Shown here: positions 8,929 to 18,033 of the stretch, piece by piece
Layout: each line of letters starts with the position of its first letter
How positions within the stretch are numbered: the stretch's first letter is position 1
Assembly: GCF_000723165.1 (NCBI RefSeq)
Contig: NZ_HG322949.1
Coordinates: 567,549 to 631,548, forward strand
Source of the DNA: Janthinobacterium agaricidamnosum NBRC 102515 = DSM 9628
Lineage (GTDB): Bacteria > Pseudomonadota > Gammaproteobacteria > Burkholderiales > Burkholderiaceae_D
DNA: 64,000 bases
Direction of reading: 5' to 3'
Position numbers and translations under genes: made by a program
Notes under the pieces: generated by a model
The model's input: only the letters and a program-made list of their open reading frames with translations
What the model was told of the DNA's origin: nothing
Database searches by the model: none

Positions 8929-10416
8929 ATGACAACGGCGACATGGCATGAACGCGCGCGGGAACTGACAATCGACGGCCGCGCCGTGATCAACGGTCAG
9001 CGGGTGTGGGCCCAATCAGGACAGCAGTTCGACGACCTGTCGCCGATCGACGGCCGCAAGCTGGGCCTGGTGGCGCGCTGCGACGGCGCCGATGTCGATG
9101 CCGCGGTGGTGTCCGCGCGGGCCGCGTTCGACGACCGGCGCTGGGCCGGCAAGTCGCCGGCGCAGCGCAAGCGCGTGCTGCTCAAGTTCGCCGACCTGGT
9201 GCAGCAATACGGCGCCGAGCTGGCGCTGCTGGAAACGCTGGACATGGGCAAGCCGATCAAATACAGCCAGAGCGTCGACGTGGCCGCGACCGCCAACTGC
9301 CTGCGCTGGTATGGCGAGGCGATCGACAAGATCTACGATGAAATCGCGCCGACCGCGGCCAGCAGCCTGGCGCTGATCACCCGCGAACCGGTCGGCGTGG
9401 TGGCCGCCATCGTGCCGTGGAATTACCCGATGATCATGGCGGCGTGGAAGATCGCCCCGGCGCTCGCGGCCGGCAACAGCGTGATCTTGAAACCGTCCGA
9501 AAAGTCGCCGCTGACGGCCTTGCGGCTGGCCGAGATCGCCCTCGAAGCGGGCTTGCCGCCGGGCGTATTGAATGTCTTGCCGGGCTACGGCCACGAAGCG
9601 GGCGCCGCGCTGGCGCTGCACATGGATGTCGATTGCATCGGTTTCACGGGCTCGACCCGGACCGGCAAGCTGATCCTGCAAATGGCCGGCCAGTCGAACC
9701 TGAAGCGGGCCTGGACCGAGTTGGGCGGCAAGTCGGCCAATATCGTGTGCGCCGATTGTCCCGACCTGGACCAGGCGGTGGCGGCGGCGATCGGCTCGAT
9801 TTATTTCAACCAGGGCGAAAGCTGCAATGCGCCGTCGCGGCTGTTTGTCGAAGAATCGGTCAAGGAACAATTCCTGGAAAAGGCGCTGGCCATGATGCCG
9901 GCATTCCAGCCCGGCGATCCGCTGGCCGAAGCGACCGTGATGGGCGCCATCGTCGATGCGACGCAGATGAACACTGTGATGGGCTATATCGAAGCCGGCA
10001 AGGCCGATGGCGCCAGGCTGCTGTCGGGCGGCGCCCAGGCGCGTGGCGACAGCGGCGGCTTTTATGTGCAGCCGACCTTGTTCGACGGCGTACATGGCGG
10101 CATGCGCATCGCCCGCGAAGAGATTTTCGGGCCGGTGTTGTCGGTGTTCGGTTTCAGCGATATCCACGACGCGGTCAGGCAAGCCAACAGCACGCCGTAC
10201 GGCTTGCAGGCGGCGGTGTGGACCTCGAATATCAGCAAGGCGATCCAGACCGCGCGTGCGCTGCGGGCCGGCACGGTGCACGTCAACCAGTACGACGGCG
10301 ACGATATCACGGTGCCGTTCGGCGGCTACAAACAATCCGGCAATGGCCGCGATAAATCCTTGCATGCGTTCGATAAATATACTGAACTGAAAACTACCTG
10401 GATCCAGATCGCTTAG
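8929..10416 (+). CDS. puuC: aldehyde dehydrogenase, PuuC type
   Basis: 495-residue NAD(P)-dependent aldehyde dehydrogenase. It would oxidise the aldehyde from putrescine or gamma-glutamylputrescine breakdown (gamma-aminobutyraldehyde or its glutamyl form). The general base is Glu264 in ELGGKS and the catalytic thiol Cys299 in NQGESCNAPSR; the cofactor site IVPWNYP is seen. ATG 8929 follows TTTGAGGAGACG. The TAG stop lies inside the left end of an inverted-repeat element, so the last codons may have been set by its insertion. Exact aldehyde not provable from sequence. Confidence 0.9.
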   Translation: MTTATWHERARELTIDGRAVINGQRVWAQSGQQFDDLSPIDGRKLGLVARCDGADVDAAVVSARAAFDDRRWAGKSPAQRKRVLLKFADLVQQYGAELALLETLDMGKPIKYSQSVDVAATANCLRWYGEAIDKIYDEIAPTAASSLALITREPVGVVAAIVPWNYPMIMAAWKIAPALAAGNSVILKPSEKSPLTALRLAEIALEAGLPPGVLNVLPGYGHEAGAALALHMDVDCIGFTGSTRTGKLILQMAGQSNLKRAWTELGGKSANIVCADCPDLDQAVAAAIGSIYFNQGESCNAPSRLFVEESVKEQFLEKALAMMPAFQPGDPLAEATVMGAIVDATQMNTVMGYIEAGKADGARLLSGGAQARGDSGGFYVQPTLFDGVHGGMRIAREEIFGPVLSVFGFSDIHDAVRQANSTPYGLQAAVWTSNISKAIQTARALRAGTVHVNQYDGDDITVPFGGYKQSGNGRDKSLHAFDKYTELKTTWIQIA

Positions 10417-10574
10417 AGCCTATCGCAGTAGTGAGCGTCTTGTTCTGGCCGCGCATCAGGAGCGCGGACCAGGCGTGAGGAGCAAGCGTGGCGAGCCACG
10501 CGACGACGATCAACGCAGTCCCCGTTCCTGAGGGGCGCCAGAAGAGGGCGTATTCATCTACTGGGATAGGCTCT
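10415..10574. repeat. 160-bp MITE-like hairpin element, long copy
   Basis: Termini are inverted repeats: AGAGCCTATCGCAGTAG on the left and CTACTGGGATAGGCTCT on the right (one mismatch). Inside are further nested inverted repeats: TTCTGGC/GCCAGAA, TCAGGA/TCCTGA and the hairpin GCGTGGC-GA-GCCACGC. No open frame of note. A 47-bp version with the same ends is at 38424-38470. The element overlaps the stop codon of puuC on its left and of a small leftward gene on its right. No transposase is present, so it looks like a non-autonomous element or a structured interspersed repeat. Confidence 0.8.
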
Positions 10575-10767
10575 TAATACGACAACTTCGGATACCAGTC
10601 CTCGCCGCGTTCGCCCGGCGTCAAGTCCAGCAGATTCCATAACGGCGCCGGGTCGGGCGCGCCGCGCGGATCCTGGCCTGGATCCTGGGTGCCGCCCAGT
10701 TCCGCGCCGCAGAAATGGCAGACCTTGCCGCCGCTGCCAGCGTGGCGGCGGATTGTAGAGTGCTCAT
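10574..10767 (-). pseudogene. small CxxC protein, probably frameshifted
   Basis: The downstream frame encodes KVCHFCGAELGG, a CxxC zinc-ribbon-like knuckle, then a Pro/Asp-rich tail ending WYPKLSY with TAA at the edge of the repeat element. The only good start, ATG 10767 preceded by GGGAGCACAGC, is in a different frame, running 48 codons to TGA. Removing two bases near the CTCT run at codons 3-4 would join this start to the CxxC frame. The intact-frame alternative, ATG 10849 giving 91 residues, has no clear ribosome site. Either a frameshifted gene or a poorly started one. Confidence 0.4.
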
Positions 10768-10948
10768 GCTGTGCTCCCTGTCTGAGTGGTTCAAGCAAAT
10801 GACACGCTACGCCGTTCGCCACGCGCCGGATGTGCGCTGTTTCACGCATGCGCCGGGCTTCTTAATTTTCTGATATTTTGCTCTGTGGATACTTTTTCCA
10901 TGTAGAATTATTTTCTTTATAGCAATCTTATAATTTGGGAGAAACGGC

Positions 10949-12517
10949 ATGAAGGTCAGGTTTCATCACGTAAAAAAAATGGTATTGGCATTATTGATGG
11001 CAAGCAGCATTCCGGCGCTGGCCCAGTCCAGCGCCGCGGCAGTGCCATGGACCGGCACGTGGGCGGTCACGCCGTGGACCACCGGTGACGCCGGGTTTAA
11101 CAACCAGACCATCCGCCAGATCGTCTACACCAGCATCGGTGGCTCGGCGGCGCGGGTGCGGCTGTCGAATCTGTTTGGCGGCGAGCCATTGCAAATCGGT
11201 AACGTCCATATCGCGCTGCGCGACAAGGACGCCAGGATCGTTCCCGGCAGCGACCGGCTGGCGACATTCGGCGGCCAGACCTCGATCACCATCCCGCGCG
11301 GCGCGGAGGTGCTCAGCGATGCGGTGGCGCTGAATGTGCCGGCGCTGGGCGATGTCGCCGTCAGTATTTATTTGCCTGGACGCACCGGCAATAATTCGAC
11401 CGGCCATGCCGGTTCGCTGCAAGACGTGTACATCGCGCCGGGCAATGTCAGCGCCACCGTCGATTTGCCGGGTGGCAGCGCCAATTCGGTCAGTGGTCAG
11501 GCATATTATTTCCTGACCGGCCTGGACGTGCAAAACCCGGCGGCGACCGGCGCCGTGGTGGCGTTCGGTGCGTCGATCACCGATGGCATCGCGTCGCGCG
11601 GCAATGTAAACCGGCGCTGGCCGAACGACCTGGCGCGCCGCTTGCAACAAGCCAATATGACGGTCGGGGTGTTGAATCAGGGCATCAGCGGCAATAACTT
11701 TTTCTTCGATGGCGCCGGCCAGGCCGGCCGCACCCGCTTCAAGCGCGACGCCTTGCAGCAGGCTGGCGTGAAATGGGTGATCGTGTCGGATGACGCGGTG
11801 AATAGCCTGAACAACGGCAATCCGCCATCGGCAGCCGAGCTGATCGCCGTGTACAAGGAATTGATTGCCCAGGCGCACCAGGCCAACGTCAAGTTCCTGT
11901 GCTCGACGCTGACGCCATTCCACGGCACGCCGCAATGGACGCAAGGCGCCGAGAATACCCGCGCCCAGCTGGCAGCGTTCATGAAAGGCCCGGACAGCGG
12001 TTGCGACGGCATCGTCGACCAGGCGCTGGCGACCAGCGATCCGGCCGACCGCACCCGCTACTTGCCGGCCTTTAATGCCGGCGACAGCCTGCATCCGAAT
12101 GAAGAGGGGTTGCAGGCGATTGCCGACGCGGTGCCGCTGAATAAATTGCGTTTGTTGCCGGCCGTGACGAAACCGCTGGTCTGCGGCCAGTTGCTGGCTG
12201 GGGAAGGCTTGTTGCGCGGCGAAACGCTGACCTCGTGCGACGGACGTTTTACGCTGCACCTGGGCCAGGATGGCAACCTGACGATTGCCGATGGCGATAC
12301 CCAATTATGGGCCAGCGGCACGGCCGGCAGCAGCGCGGCAGAGGTCTTGCTGCAAGACGATGGCCGCCTGGTGCAATACGATGCGCAAGGGACTGTGCTG
12401 TGGCAGAGCGTCAGCGCCAGCCATCCGGGCGCCGTGACGTTCTTGCAAAATGACGGCAATTTGGTGACCTACAGTAACAACCAGCCGGTGTGGGCGTCGA
12501 ATACCTGCTGCCACTGA
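10949..12517 (+). CDS. secreted SGNH hydrolase with C-terminal bulb-type lectin domain
   Basis: 522 residues. A signal peptide (MVLALLMASSIPALAQS) predicts export. An SGNH/GDSL esterase domain follows, with block I VAFGASITDG near residue 205 and block V DSLHPNEEG. The usual GxND of block III is replaced by AVNS, keeping the Asn but not the Gly or Asp. Residues about 411-522 form a bulb (mannose-binding) lectin-like domain with repeated strands such as LQNDGNLVTYSNNQPVWAS, close to the family's QxDxNxVxY site. ATG 10949 follows TGGGAGAAACG. Likely a carbohydrate-targeted deacetylase or esterase; substrate unknown. Confidence 0.85.
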   Translation: MKVRFHHVKKMVLALLMASSIPALAQSSAAAVPWTGTWAVTPWTTGDAGFNNQTIRQIVYTSIGGSAARVRLSNLFGGEPLQIGNVHIALRDKDARIVPGSDRLATFGGQTSITIPRGAEVLSDAVALNVPALGDVAVSIYLPGRTGNNSTGHAGSLQDVYIAPGNVSATVDLPGGSANSVSGQAYYFLTGLDVQNPAATGAVVAFGASITDGIASRGNVNRRWPNDLARRLQQANMTVGVLNQGISGNNFFFDGAGQAGRTRFKRDALQQAGVKWVIVSDDAVNSLNNGNPPSAAELIAVYKELIAQAHQANVKFLCSTLTPFHGTPQWTQGAENTRAQLAAFMKGPDSGCDGIVDQALATSDPADRTRYLPAFNAGDSLHPNEEGLQAIADAVPLNKLRLLPAVTKPLVCGQLLAGEGLLRGETLTSCDGRFTLHLGQDGNLTIADGDTQLWASGTAGSSAAEVLLQDDGRLVQYDAQGTVLWQSVSASHPGAVTFLQNDGNLVTYSNNQPVWASNTCCH

Positions 12518-12530
12518 GTGTAATGCGAAC

Positions 12531-12560
12531 GGTGCGGCCGGCGTATCAGGCGGCCGCACC
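12531..12560. terminator. perfect palindrome between convergent genes
   Basis: Ten-base arms GGTGCGGCCG/CGGCCGCACC with a 10-base loop sit between the convergent SGNH gene and panB. There is no T-tract on either strand, so it is a probable bidirectional transcript end, not a textbook intrinsic terminator. Confidence 0.55.
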
Positions 12561-12571
12561 AAATTGTACGA

Positions 12572-13444
12572 TCAGAAGCAGTGTTCCGGCGCCGGGAAGC
12601 TGCCGTCTTTTACCGCGCGCACGTAAGACGTGACGGCGGCGTCGATGCTGGTTTCGCCGTCCATGAAGTTGCGCACGAAGCGCGCCTTGCGGCCCGGGAA
12701 TACGCCCAGCAAGTCGTGCATCACCAATACCTGGCCGGAGCAATCCGGACCGGCGCCGATGCCGATGGTGGGAATGGCCAGCAATTCGGTGACTTCCTGG
12801 CCCAGTTGCGCAGGGATCGCCTCGATCACCAGCAGCGATGCGCCGGCCGCCTGCAGCGCCAGCGCGTCCGATTTCAGCAAGTCGGCGCTTTCGGTGGTCT
12901 TGCCCTGCACCTTGTAGCCGCCCAGCTGGTGCACCGATTGCGGCGTCAAGCCCATGTGGGCGCATACCGGGACGGCCCGCTCGGTCAGGAACTTGACGGT
13001 CTCGGCCAGCCAGGCGCCGCCTTCCAGCTTGACCATGTGGGCGCCGGCCTGCATCAATTGCACGGCGTTGTGAAAGGCGGTTTCCGGCGTGCCATAGGCG
13101 CCGAACGGTAAGTCGGCCACGATCAGCGCCGACTTGGCGCCGCGTGCCACGGCGGCGGTGTGGTACGCCACTTCGGCCACGGTGACCGGCAGCGTCGAGT
13201 GATGGCCGTTGCACACCATGCCGAGCGAATCGCCGATCAGCAGCACTTCCACGCCGCAGCGCTCCATCAGCGAAGCGAAGCTGGCGTCGTAGCAAGTGAG
13301 CATGGTGATTTTTTCACCGGCGCCGCGCAGCGCGGCCAGTGCCGGAATGGTGACGGCCTTGGTGAGGACTGGCTTGGCAGGCGCTGGTGCTGGAGCGGCC
13401 TTGTCTTTTGCAGCCAGTTCGGTTCCTTGCAAATATGCGGACAT
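12572..13444 (-). CDS. panB: 3-methyl-2-oxobutanoate hydroxymethyltransferase
   Basis: 290 residues. It transfers a hydroxymethyl group from methylene-tetrahydrofolate to ketoisovalerate in pantothenate synthesis. Family blocks seen: [42 protein letters not shown] and [15 protein letters not shown]. The first 30 residues form an Ala/Pro-rich extension ([11 protein letters not shown]) beyond the usual start, which accounts for a length above the common 260-280. Downstream of folK on the same strand with a 93-base gap. Confidence 0.95.
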   Translation of the reverse strand: MSAYLQGTELAAKDKAAPAPAPAKPVLTKAVTIPALAALRGAGEKITMLTCYDASFASLMERCGVEVLLIGDSLGMVCNGHHSTLPVTVAEVAYHTAAVARGAKSALIVADLPFGAYGTPETAFHNAVQLMQAGAHMVKLEGGAWLAETVKFLTERAVPVCAHMGLTPQSVHQLGGYKVQGKTTESADLLKSDALALQAAGASLLVIEAIPAQLGQEVTELLAIPTIGIGAGPDCSGQVLVMHDLLGVFPGRKARFVRNFMDGETSIDAAVTSYVRAVKDGSFPAPEHCF

Positions 13445-13537
13445 AAGGGTTCTCTTGGTTATAAGGGGAGACGACGCCGCTAGTGTAGTACTTTATGGCG
13501 GCGCGCGCCGGAGCGGCATTTTAACCGCAGGGGGGCG

Positions 13538-14023
13538 TCAGGTGATTTTGCTGATCGCCTGATCGGCTACCGCCGCTGAAAACTGCCGCGCCGGGCCGAG
13601 GCCGGGAATGTCGATCCGCGGCGCCAGTTCCAGCAGCGGCACCAGCACGAAGGCGCGCTGCTGCAGGCGCGGGTGCGGCACTTGCAGCAGCGGCGTGCCG
13701 ATCTGCTGTCCGTCGTACAGCAGCAAGTCGAGGTCGAGCGTGCGCGGCGCGTTGCGGTACGGCCGCTCGCGGCCATGTTCGGCCTCGATGCGGTGCAGCG
13801 CGGCCAGCAATGCATGGGCTTCCAGGCCGGTGACGATGCGCACCACGGCGTTGATGTAGTCGTCGCCGCTGGAATCGATCGGCGCGGTACGGTACAGGCT
13901 GGAGACCTTTTCCACCGCGCTGTCCGGCATGCGGCCCAGCCGCAGCACCGCTTCGGCCACATTGGCGCGCGCGTCGCCGAGGTTGGCGCCGATACCGATA
14001 TAGGCTATCAATGCATTACTCAC
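13538..14023 (-). CDS. folK: 2-amino-4-hydroxy-6-hydroxymethyldihydropteridine diphosphokinase
   Basis: 161-residue HPPK of folate synthesis, moving pyrophosphate from ATP to hydroxymethyl-dihydropterin. It shows the N-terminal YIGIGANLGD, SSLYRTAPI and the signature RTLDLDLLLYDG. Typical length. It starts three bases after pcnB on the same strand, so the pair is co-transcribed. Confidence 0.95.
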   Translation of the reverse strand: MSNALIAYIGIGANLGDARANVAEAVLRLGRMPDSAVEKVSSLYRTAPIDSSGDDYINAVVRIVTGLEAHALLAALHRIEAEHGRERPYRNAPRTLDLDLLLYDGQQIGTPLLQVPHPRLQQRAFVLVPLLELAPRIDIPGLGPARQFSAAVADQAISKIT

Positions 14024-14026
14024 GCA

Positions 14027-15394
14027 TTACTCGCCGCTGCTGCCGCCAGTCGTGCCGGTAGCGCTCTTGCCGCGGTTGCTGCGCCGTGGCGGACGTTTTT
14101 TCCTGGCGCCGCCCGGCGCCGCGTTGGCGCTGGCCAGCAGCGCTTCGCGGGTTTCTTCGTCGCCTTCATAAAATGCGGTCCACCACTCGCCCAGTTCGGC
14201 CTCGATCTCGCCGGAAGCGCAGCGCAGCAGCAGGAAGTCGTAGCCGGCGCGGAAGCGCACGTGTTCCAGCAATTTGTACGGCGACTTGCCGACCCGGCGC
14301 TCGAAGCGCGGCTGCATGGCCCAGATGTCGCGCATGTCGGAACCGATCTTGCGCTGCAAGGCCAGTTTTTCGGTTTGCGAATCGAGCACGTCGTCGGCCG
14401 CCAGGTGCAGCGCCGGAATGGTCGGTTCGCCGGCCGCGCGGTAGGCGGTCCATTTTTCCAGCACCTGGTGCCACAGCAGCGACGCGAACAGGAAGCCCGG
14501 CGACACGCCCTTGCCGGCGGCGATGCGCTGGTCGGTCGAGTCGAGCGCCAGCGTGACGAACTTGACGCCCAGCGGCTGTTCCAGCACCACGTCCAGCAGC
14601 GGCAGCAAGCCGTGATGCAAGCCTTCCTTGCGCAATTGCTGCAGGCAGGCCAGCGCGTGGCCGCTCATCAGCAATTTCAGCATTTCGTCGAACACCCGCG
14701 GCGCCGGCACGTTGTTGATCAGCGGCGCCATCACGGCGATCGGCGCGGCGGTATCCGGTTCGATGCTGAATTTCAGCTTGGCGGCGAAACGCACCACGCG
14801 CAGCATGCGCACCGGGTCTTCGCGGTAGCGCGCTTCCGGCTGGCCGATCATGCGCAAGGTCCTGGCGCGGATATCCTCGACGCCGCCGTGGTAGTCCAGC
14901 ACCTGCTGGGTGGCCGGGTTGTAGTACATGGCGTTGATGGTGAAGTCGCGCCGCAGCGCGTCTTCATGCTGCAGGCCGAAGGTATTGTCGCGCAATACCC
15001 GGCCATGCTCGTCCTTCGGCGCCGAATCGGCGCCGGCGCCGCGGAAGGTGGTCACCTCCAGCAAGTCCTGGCCGAACATCACGTGCACGATCTGGAAGCG
15101 CTTGCCGATGATGAAGGCGCGGCGGAACAGGCGCTTGACCTGTTCCGGCGTGGCGTTGGTGGCGATGTCGAAGTCTTTCGGCTTGACGCCCAGCAGCAGG
15201 TCGCGCACGGCGCCGCCGACCACGAAGGCTTCGTAGCCCGCTTCCTGCAGGCTGCTGGTGATGCGGATCGCGTTCGACGACACCAGCTTCGGGTCGATGG
15301 CATGCTGGTCCGGCCCCAGCACCACCGGCGCGGTGGTGTCGCGCTTGGCGGATTTCTTGGTGCCGAGGATCTTGCGGATGAATTTTTTAATCAT
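14027..15394 (-). CDS. pcnB: poly(A) polymerase I
   Basis: 455-residue nucleotidyltransferase that adds poly(A) tails to RNA for decay. Seen: AFVVGGAVRDLLLGVKPKDFDIATN with the catalytic Asp pair, then RRDFTINAMYYNP and RIVRFAAKLKF-type core elements, and a basic tail (RKKRPPRRSNRG) suited to RNA binding. The frame opens at 15433, but ATG 15394 (MIKKFIRKIL) matches the family start. It overlaps the end of the upstream HAD gene by 8 bases. CCA-adding activity is less likely given the basic ends. Confidence 0.92.
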   Translation of the reverse strand: MIKKFIRKILGTKKSAKRDTTAPVVLGPDQHAIDPKLVSSNAIRITSSLQEAGYEAFVVGGAVRDLLLGVKPKDFDIATNATPEQVKRLFRRAFIIGKRFQIVHVMFGQDLLEVTTFRGAGADSAPKDEHGRVLRDNTFGLQHEDALRRDFTINAMYYNPATQQVLDYHGGVEDIRARTLRMIGQPEARYREDPVRMLRVVRFAAKLKFSIEPDTAAPIAVMAPLINNVPAPRVFDEMLKLLMSGHALACLQQLRKEGLHHGLLPLLDVVLEQPLGVKFVTLALDSTDQRIAAGKGVSPGFLFASLLWHQVLEKWTAYRAAGEPTIPALHLAADDVLDSQTEKLALQRKIGSDMRDIWAMQPRFERRVGKSPYKLLEHVRFRAGYDFLLLRCASGEIEAELGEWWTAFYEGDEETREALLASANAAPGGARKKRPPRRSNRGKSATGTTGGSSGE

Positions 15395-16061
15395 TGAATA
15401 AATGGAGTGATGGCCAGCCGTGGATCGATGCATGTGCGCTCAAAGCGGCGTTGGGATTGGTCGCGACCGGATGGGTGACAACCGACATCAGCGGAATGTC
15501 GTTATGCGAATCGCTGTAAAAATAGCTGCGCTCGAAGCCGCCCAGCGTCTTGCCGAGCTTTTCCAGCCACGCGTGGGTGTGGGTCAGCTTGCCGGCGCCC
15601 AGCGTCGGCGTGCCGTTGAGCCGGCCGGTGACGTTGCCTTCGGCGTCCAGCTCCGGCATTGCGGCGATCAGGTGTTCGACGCCCAGCGCGTCGGCGATCG
15701 GCTTGGCGATGAAATGATTGGTGGCGGTGACGATCGCCACCAGGTCGCCGGCGTCTCGGTGTTTTTGCAGCAGGGCCAGCACCGACGGCAAGATCGCCGG
15801 CTTGACCACTTCTTCCATGAATTGCAGGTGCAGCCGGTCGAGCTGGGTGCGCGGGAATTGCGACAGCGTGCCGAGCGCGAATTCCAGGTATTCGACGGCG
15901 TCCAGCGTGCCGGCCTTGTATTGTTCATAAAAGGCGGCGTTGCGGCTGGCGTACTGCGCGGCGTCGATCAGGCCGGTGCGTACCAGGAAATTGCCCCACT
16001 CATTGTCGGAGTCGATGGGCAGCAGGGTATGGTCAAGGTCAAACAGGGCCAGATTCATCAT
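15387..16061 (-). CDS. HAD-IB family phosphatase
   Basis: 224-residue SerB-like HAD hydrolase. The nucleophile motif is FDLDHTLLP near residues 7-15, motif II lies in IVTATN, and the acidic motif III in SYFYSDSHNDIPLM. Substrate not assignable; homologues at this locus are annotated only as HAD-IB hydrolases. Start ATG 16061 overlaps the hda stop by four bases (ATGA), and its end overlaps pcnB, so hda-HAD-pcnB-folK form one tightly packed operon. Confidence 0.88.
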   Translation of the reverse strand: MMNLALFDLDHTLLPIDSDNEWGNFLVRTGLIDAAQYASRNAAFYEQYKAGTLDAVEYLEFALGTLSQFPRTQLDRLHLQFMEEVVKPAILPSVLALLQKHRDAGDLVAIVTATNHFIAKPIADALGVEHLIAAMPELDAEGNVTGRLNGTPTLGAGKLTHTHAWLEKLGKTLGGFERSYFYSDSHNDIPLMSVVTHPVATNPNAALSAHASIHGWPSLHLFND

Positions 16062-16726
16062 TCTTTCGCTTCCGCCTGCAGCAACTCGCGCAACAAAGGC
16101 AAGGTGATCGGGCGTTGGGTTTCCAGGGAATATAAGTCAAGAGAGTCCAGCATCGTCGACAGCGAGCGCATGTCACGCCGAAAATGGGACAGCAGATAGG
16201 GTAACACGCCGGGCGACAGCGTCAAGCCGCGGGTGATCGCGGCCTGGGTCAGCGCCGCGACTTTTTCATCGTCGGTCAGGCTGTGGATCTGGTAGATCAG
16301 GCCCCAGCCCATGCGGGTGCGCAAATCCTCGCGCACCGGCAGCACGGCCGGCGGCACGGCGCCGCTGCAGACCATGAAAGCGCCGTTGGCGCGGATTTCG
16401 TTGAACAGCGCAAACGCGTCGATCTGCGCCAGCGGCGACAGCTTTTCGCAATCGTCGAGCAGGTACAGGTCGATTTCCGGCGAATAGACGAATTCGGATT
16501 CGATCGAAAACGGCGAAATGTAGCGCGCCCGCTCGGTGCTGGCCAGCGCCTTGAGCAGGTGGGTCTTGCCGGCCGCGAGTTCGCCCCACAGGTAGGTAAA
16601 ATGTTCGCGCGAGGTACGCGCGGCGAAGTGGCGCATCAGCTGCGCCACTTCGGCATTCTGTCCCACCTCGAAGGTATCGAGGCTGTGCGCCTGGTCTGCG
16701 CCTAAATCGAGCACCAGTTGTTTCAT
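16058..16726 (-). CDS. hda: DnaA regulatory inactivator Hda
   Basis: 222-residue DnaA-domain-III-like AAA+ protein. With the DNA-loaded beta clamp, Hda stimulates ATP hydrolysis by DnaA and prevents re-initiation. Seen: N-terminal MKQLVLDLGADQ (the clamp-binding QL-LDL type motif), Walker A GELAAGKTHLLKAL, Walker B LYLLDDCEKL and a sensor-like C terminus. It lacks the DnaA DNA-binding domain, as expected. Second in the perM-to-panB operon. Confidence 0.92.
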   Translation of the reverse strand: MKQLVLDLGADQAHSLDTFEVGQNAEVAQLMRHFAARTSREHFTYLWGELAAGKTHLLKALASTERARYISPFSIESEFVYSPEIDLYLLDDCEKLSPLAQIDAFALFNEIRANGAFMVCSGAVPPAVLPVREDLRTRMGWGLIYQIHSLTDDEKVAALTQAAITRGLTLSPGVLPYLLSHFRRDMRSLSTMLDSLDLYSLETQRPITLPLLRELLQAEAKE

Positions 16727-16807
16727 GGCGTTCGCCTTGTCCTGTTTTTAGGTATTACGTTGTTACTGATTGCCAGCGCTCAGTTTACCACCGAGCTTTG
16801 CGCCGAA

Positions 16808-17899
16808 CTACGCATTATAGAAGCTGCTGCTCAGGTAGTGGCGCCGAAGATGCTTAAATGCCACCATCAAGATGGCCGACGCCGGCAACGCCAGCAGCAC
16901 GCCGACAAAGCCGAACAACTGGCCGAACGCCAGCAAGGCGAAGATCACCGCCAGCGGATTGAGGCCGATGCGCTCGCCGACCAGCCGCGGCGTCAGGAAA
17001 AATCCCTCGAAGACCTGGCCGCAGCCATAGATCACGGCCACCGCGACGACCCCGCTCCAGTCGGCGAATTGCAGCACGGCGGCGATCAGCGCCAGTATCA
17101 GGCCGAGACCGAAGCCCAGATACGGGATAAACACCAGCAAGCCGGTCAGGATGCCGACCGGCAGCGCCACGTCGAAACCGGCCAGCGCCAGCGCCGCCGA
17201 GTAATACAGCGCCAGCACCAGCATCACCAGCAACTGGCCGCGCAGGTATTGCGCCAGCAGCGTGTCGACTTCCTCGGCCATGCCGACGGTGTGGCCGATC
17301 CAGCGCCGCGGCACCGCGCCCGCGATCCGCGCCAGCATCGGGTGCCAGTCCAGCAGCAGGTAAAACAATACCACCGGGATCAGCACCAGTGTCGCCAGCC
17401 AGCCGATCACGAACGTGCCGCCGATGCGCGCCGACGACAGCACGGTGCCCCAGATTTCATCGCCGCCGGCGGTGATTTGCTGCGACAGCAAGCGCCGGAT
17501 GCCGGTGCCGTCGAGGCGCACCTTGATGCCCATTTCGCGCAGCCGGGGCGCCAGGAAATCGTTGGCCTTGTTCAGGAATTGCGGGATTTGCGCCTTCAGC
17601 AGCGGAATTTCCTTTTGCAGCACCGGCAGCACGATCAGTACCAGCGCGGTAATCGCCAGGAAAAACAGCACGATCACGATCAGCGCCGCCACCGGCCGCG
17701 CGATGCCGAGGCGGGGAAAGCGCTTGAAGCGCAGCCGGTCGAGCCGGTCGACCAGCGGATTGAGGGCGTAGGCCAGGATGGCGGCCGTCAGGAACGGCGT
17801 CAGCACCGGGCCCAGTGTGATCAGCAAGAGTAAAAATGCCAGCCAGACCGCGACCCAAAATGCCGTTTGCTTCTGTTCTGCTGTGAAGGGAAAAGGCAT
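16808..17899 (-). CDS. perM: AI-2E family transporter (PerM-like)
   Basis: 363-residue inner-membrane protein with about seven or eight hydrophobic segments and the family pattern: paired N-terminal helices (FLLLITLGPVLTPFLTAAIL), a soluble middle (PVLQKEIPLLKAQIPQFLNK) and the C-terminal GxxxGFIPYLG-like LVFIPYLGFGLGLILALI. Family members export autoinducer-2 or act in Na+/H+ exchange; which applies is unknown. It is divergent from purM, sharing a 134-base promoter region, and leads the hda operon. Confidence 0.88.
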   Translation of the reverse strand: MPFPFTAEQKQTAFWVAVWLAFLLLLITLGPVLTPFLTAAILAYALNPLVDRLDRLRFKRFPRLGIARPVAALIVIVLFFLAITALVLIVLPVLQKEIPLLKAQIPQFLNKANDFLAPRLREMGIKVRLDGTGIRRLLSQQITAGGDEIWGTVLSSARIGGTFVIGWLATLVLIPVVLFYLLLDWHPMLARIAGAVPRRWIGHTVGMAEEVDTLLAQYLRGQLLVMLVLALYYSAALALAGFDVALPVGILTGLLVFIPYLGFGLGLILALIAAVLQFADWSGVVAVAVIYGCGQVFEGFFLTPRLVGERIGLNPLAVIFALLAFGQLFGFVGVLLALPASAILMVAFKHLRRHYLSSSFYNA

Positions 17900-18033
17900 G
17901 AAGTGAGTTGTTTTTATTAAAAAAAGGCAGGTTGACGGGGCATTTTGATAAAATAGCGGATTGACCGGTTTTCACGCGTGCGTGCAATTTTGGTCTACGC
18001 CTTCTATTTTACCGCCTTCGCTGCCACCACACC

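Noticed and set aside
12531..12560. Attachment or integration site
   Set aside because: The 10-base palindrome sits between convergent genes with no integrase or tRNA; a transcript end explains it.
12546..13295. 249-codon alternative minus-strand frame over panB
   Set aside because: Arg/Gly-rich shadow; the panB frame has all family motifs.
13673..15397. 574-codon plus-strand frame opposite pcnB
   Set aside because: It is a GC-rich shadow of pcnB and folK; composition is Arg/His/Gln-rich without motifs, while the minus strand encodes clear enzymes.
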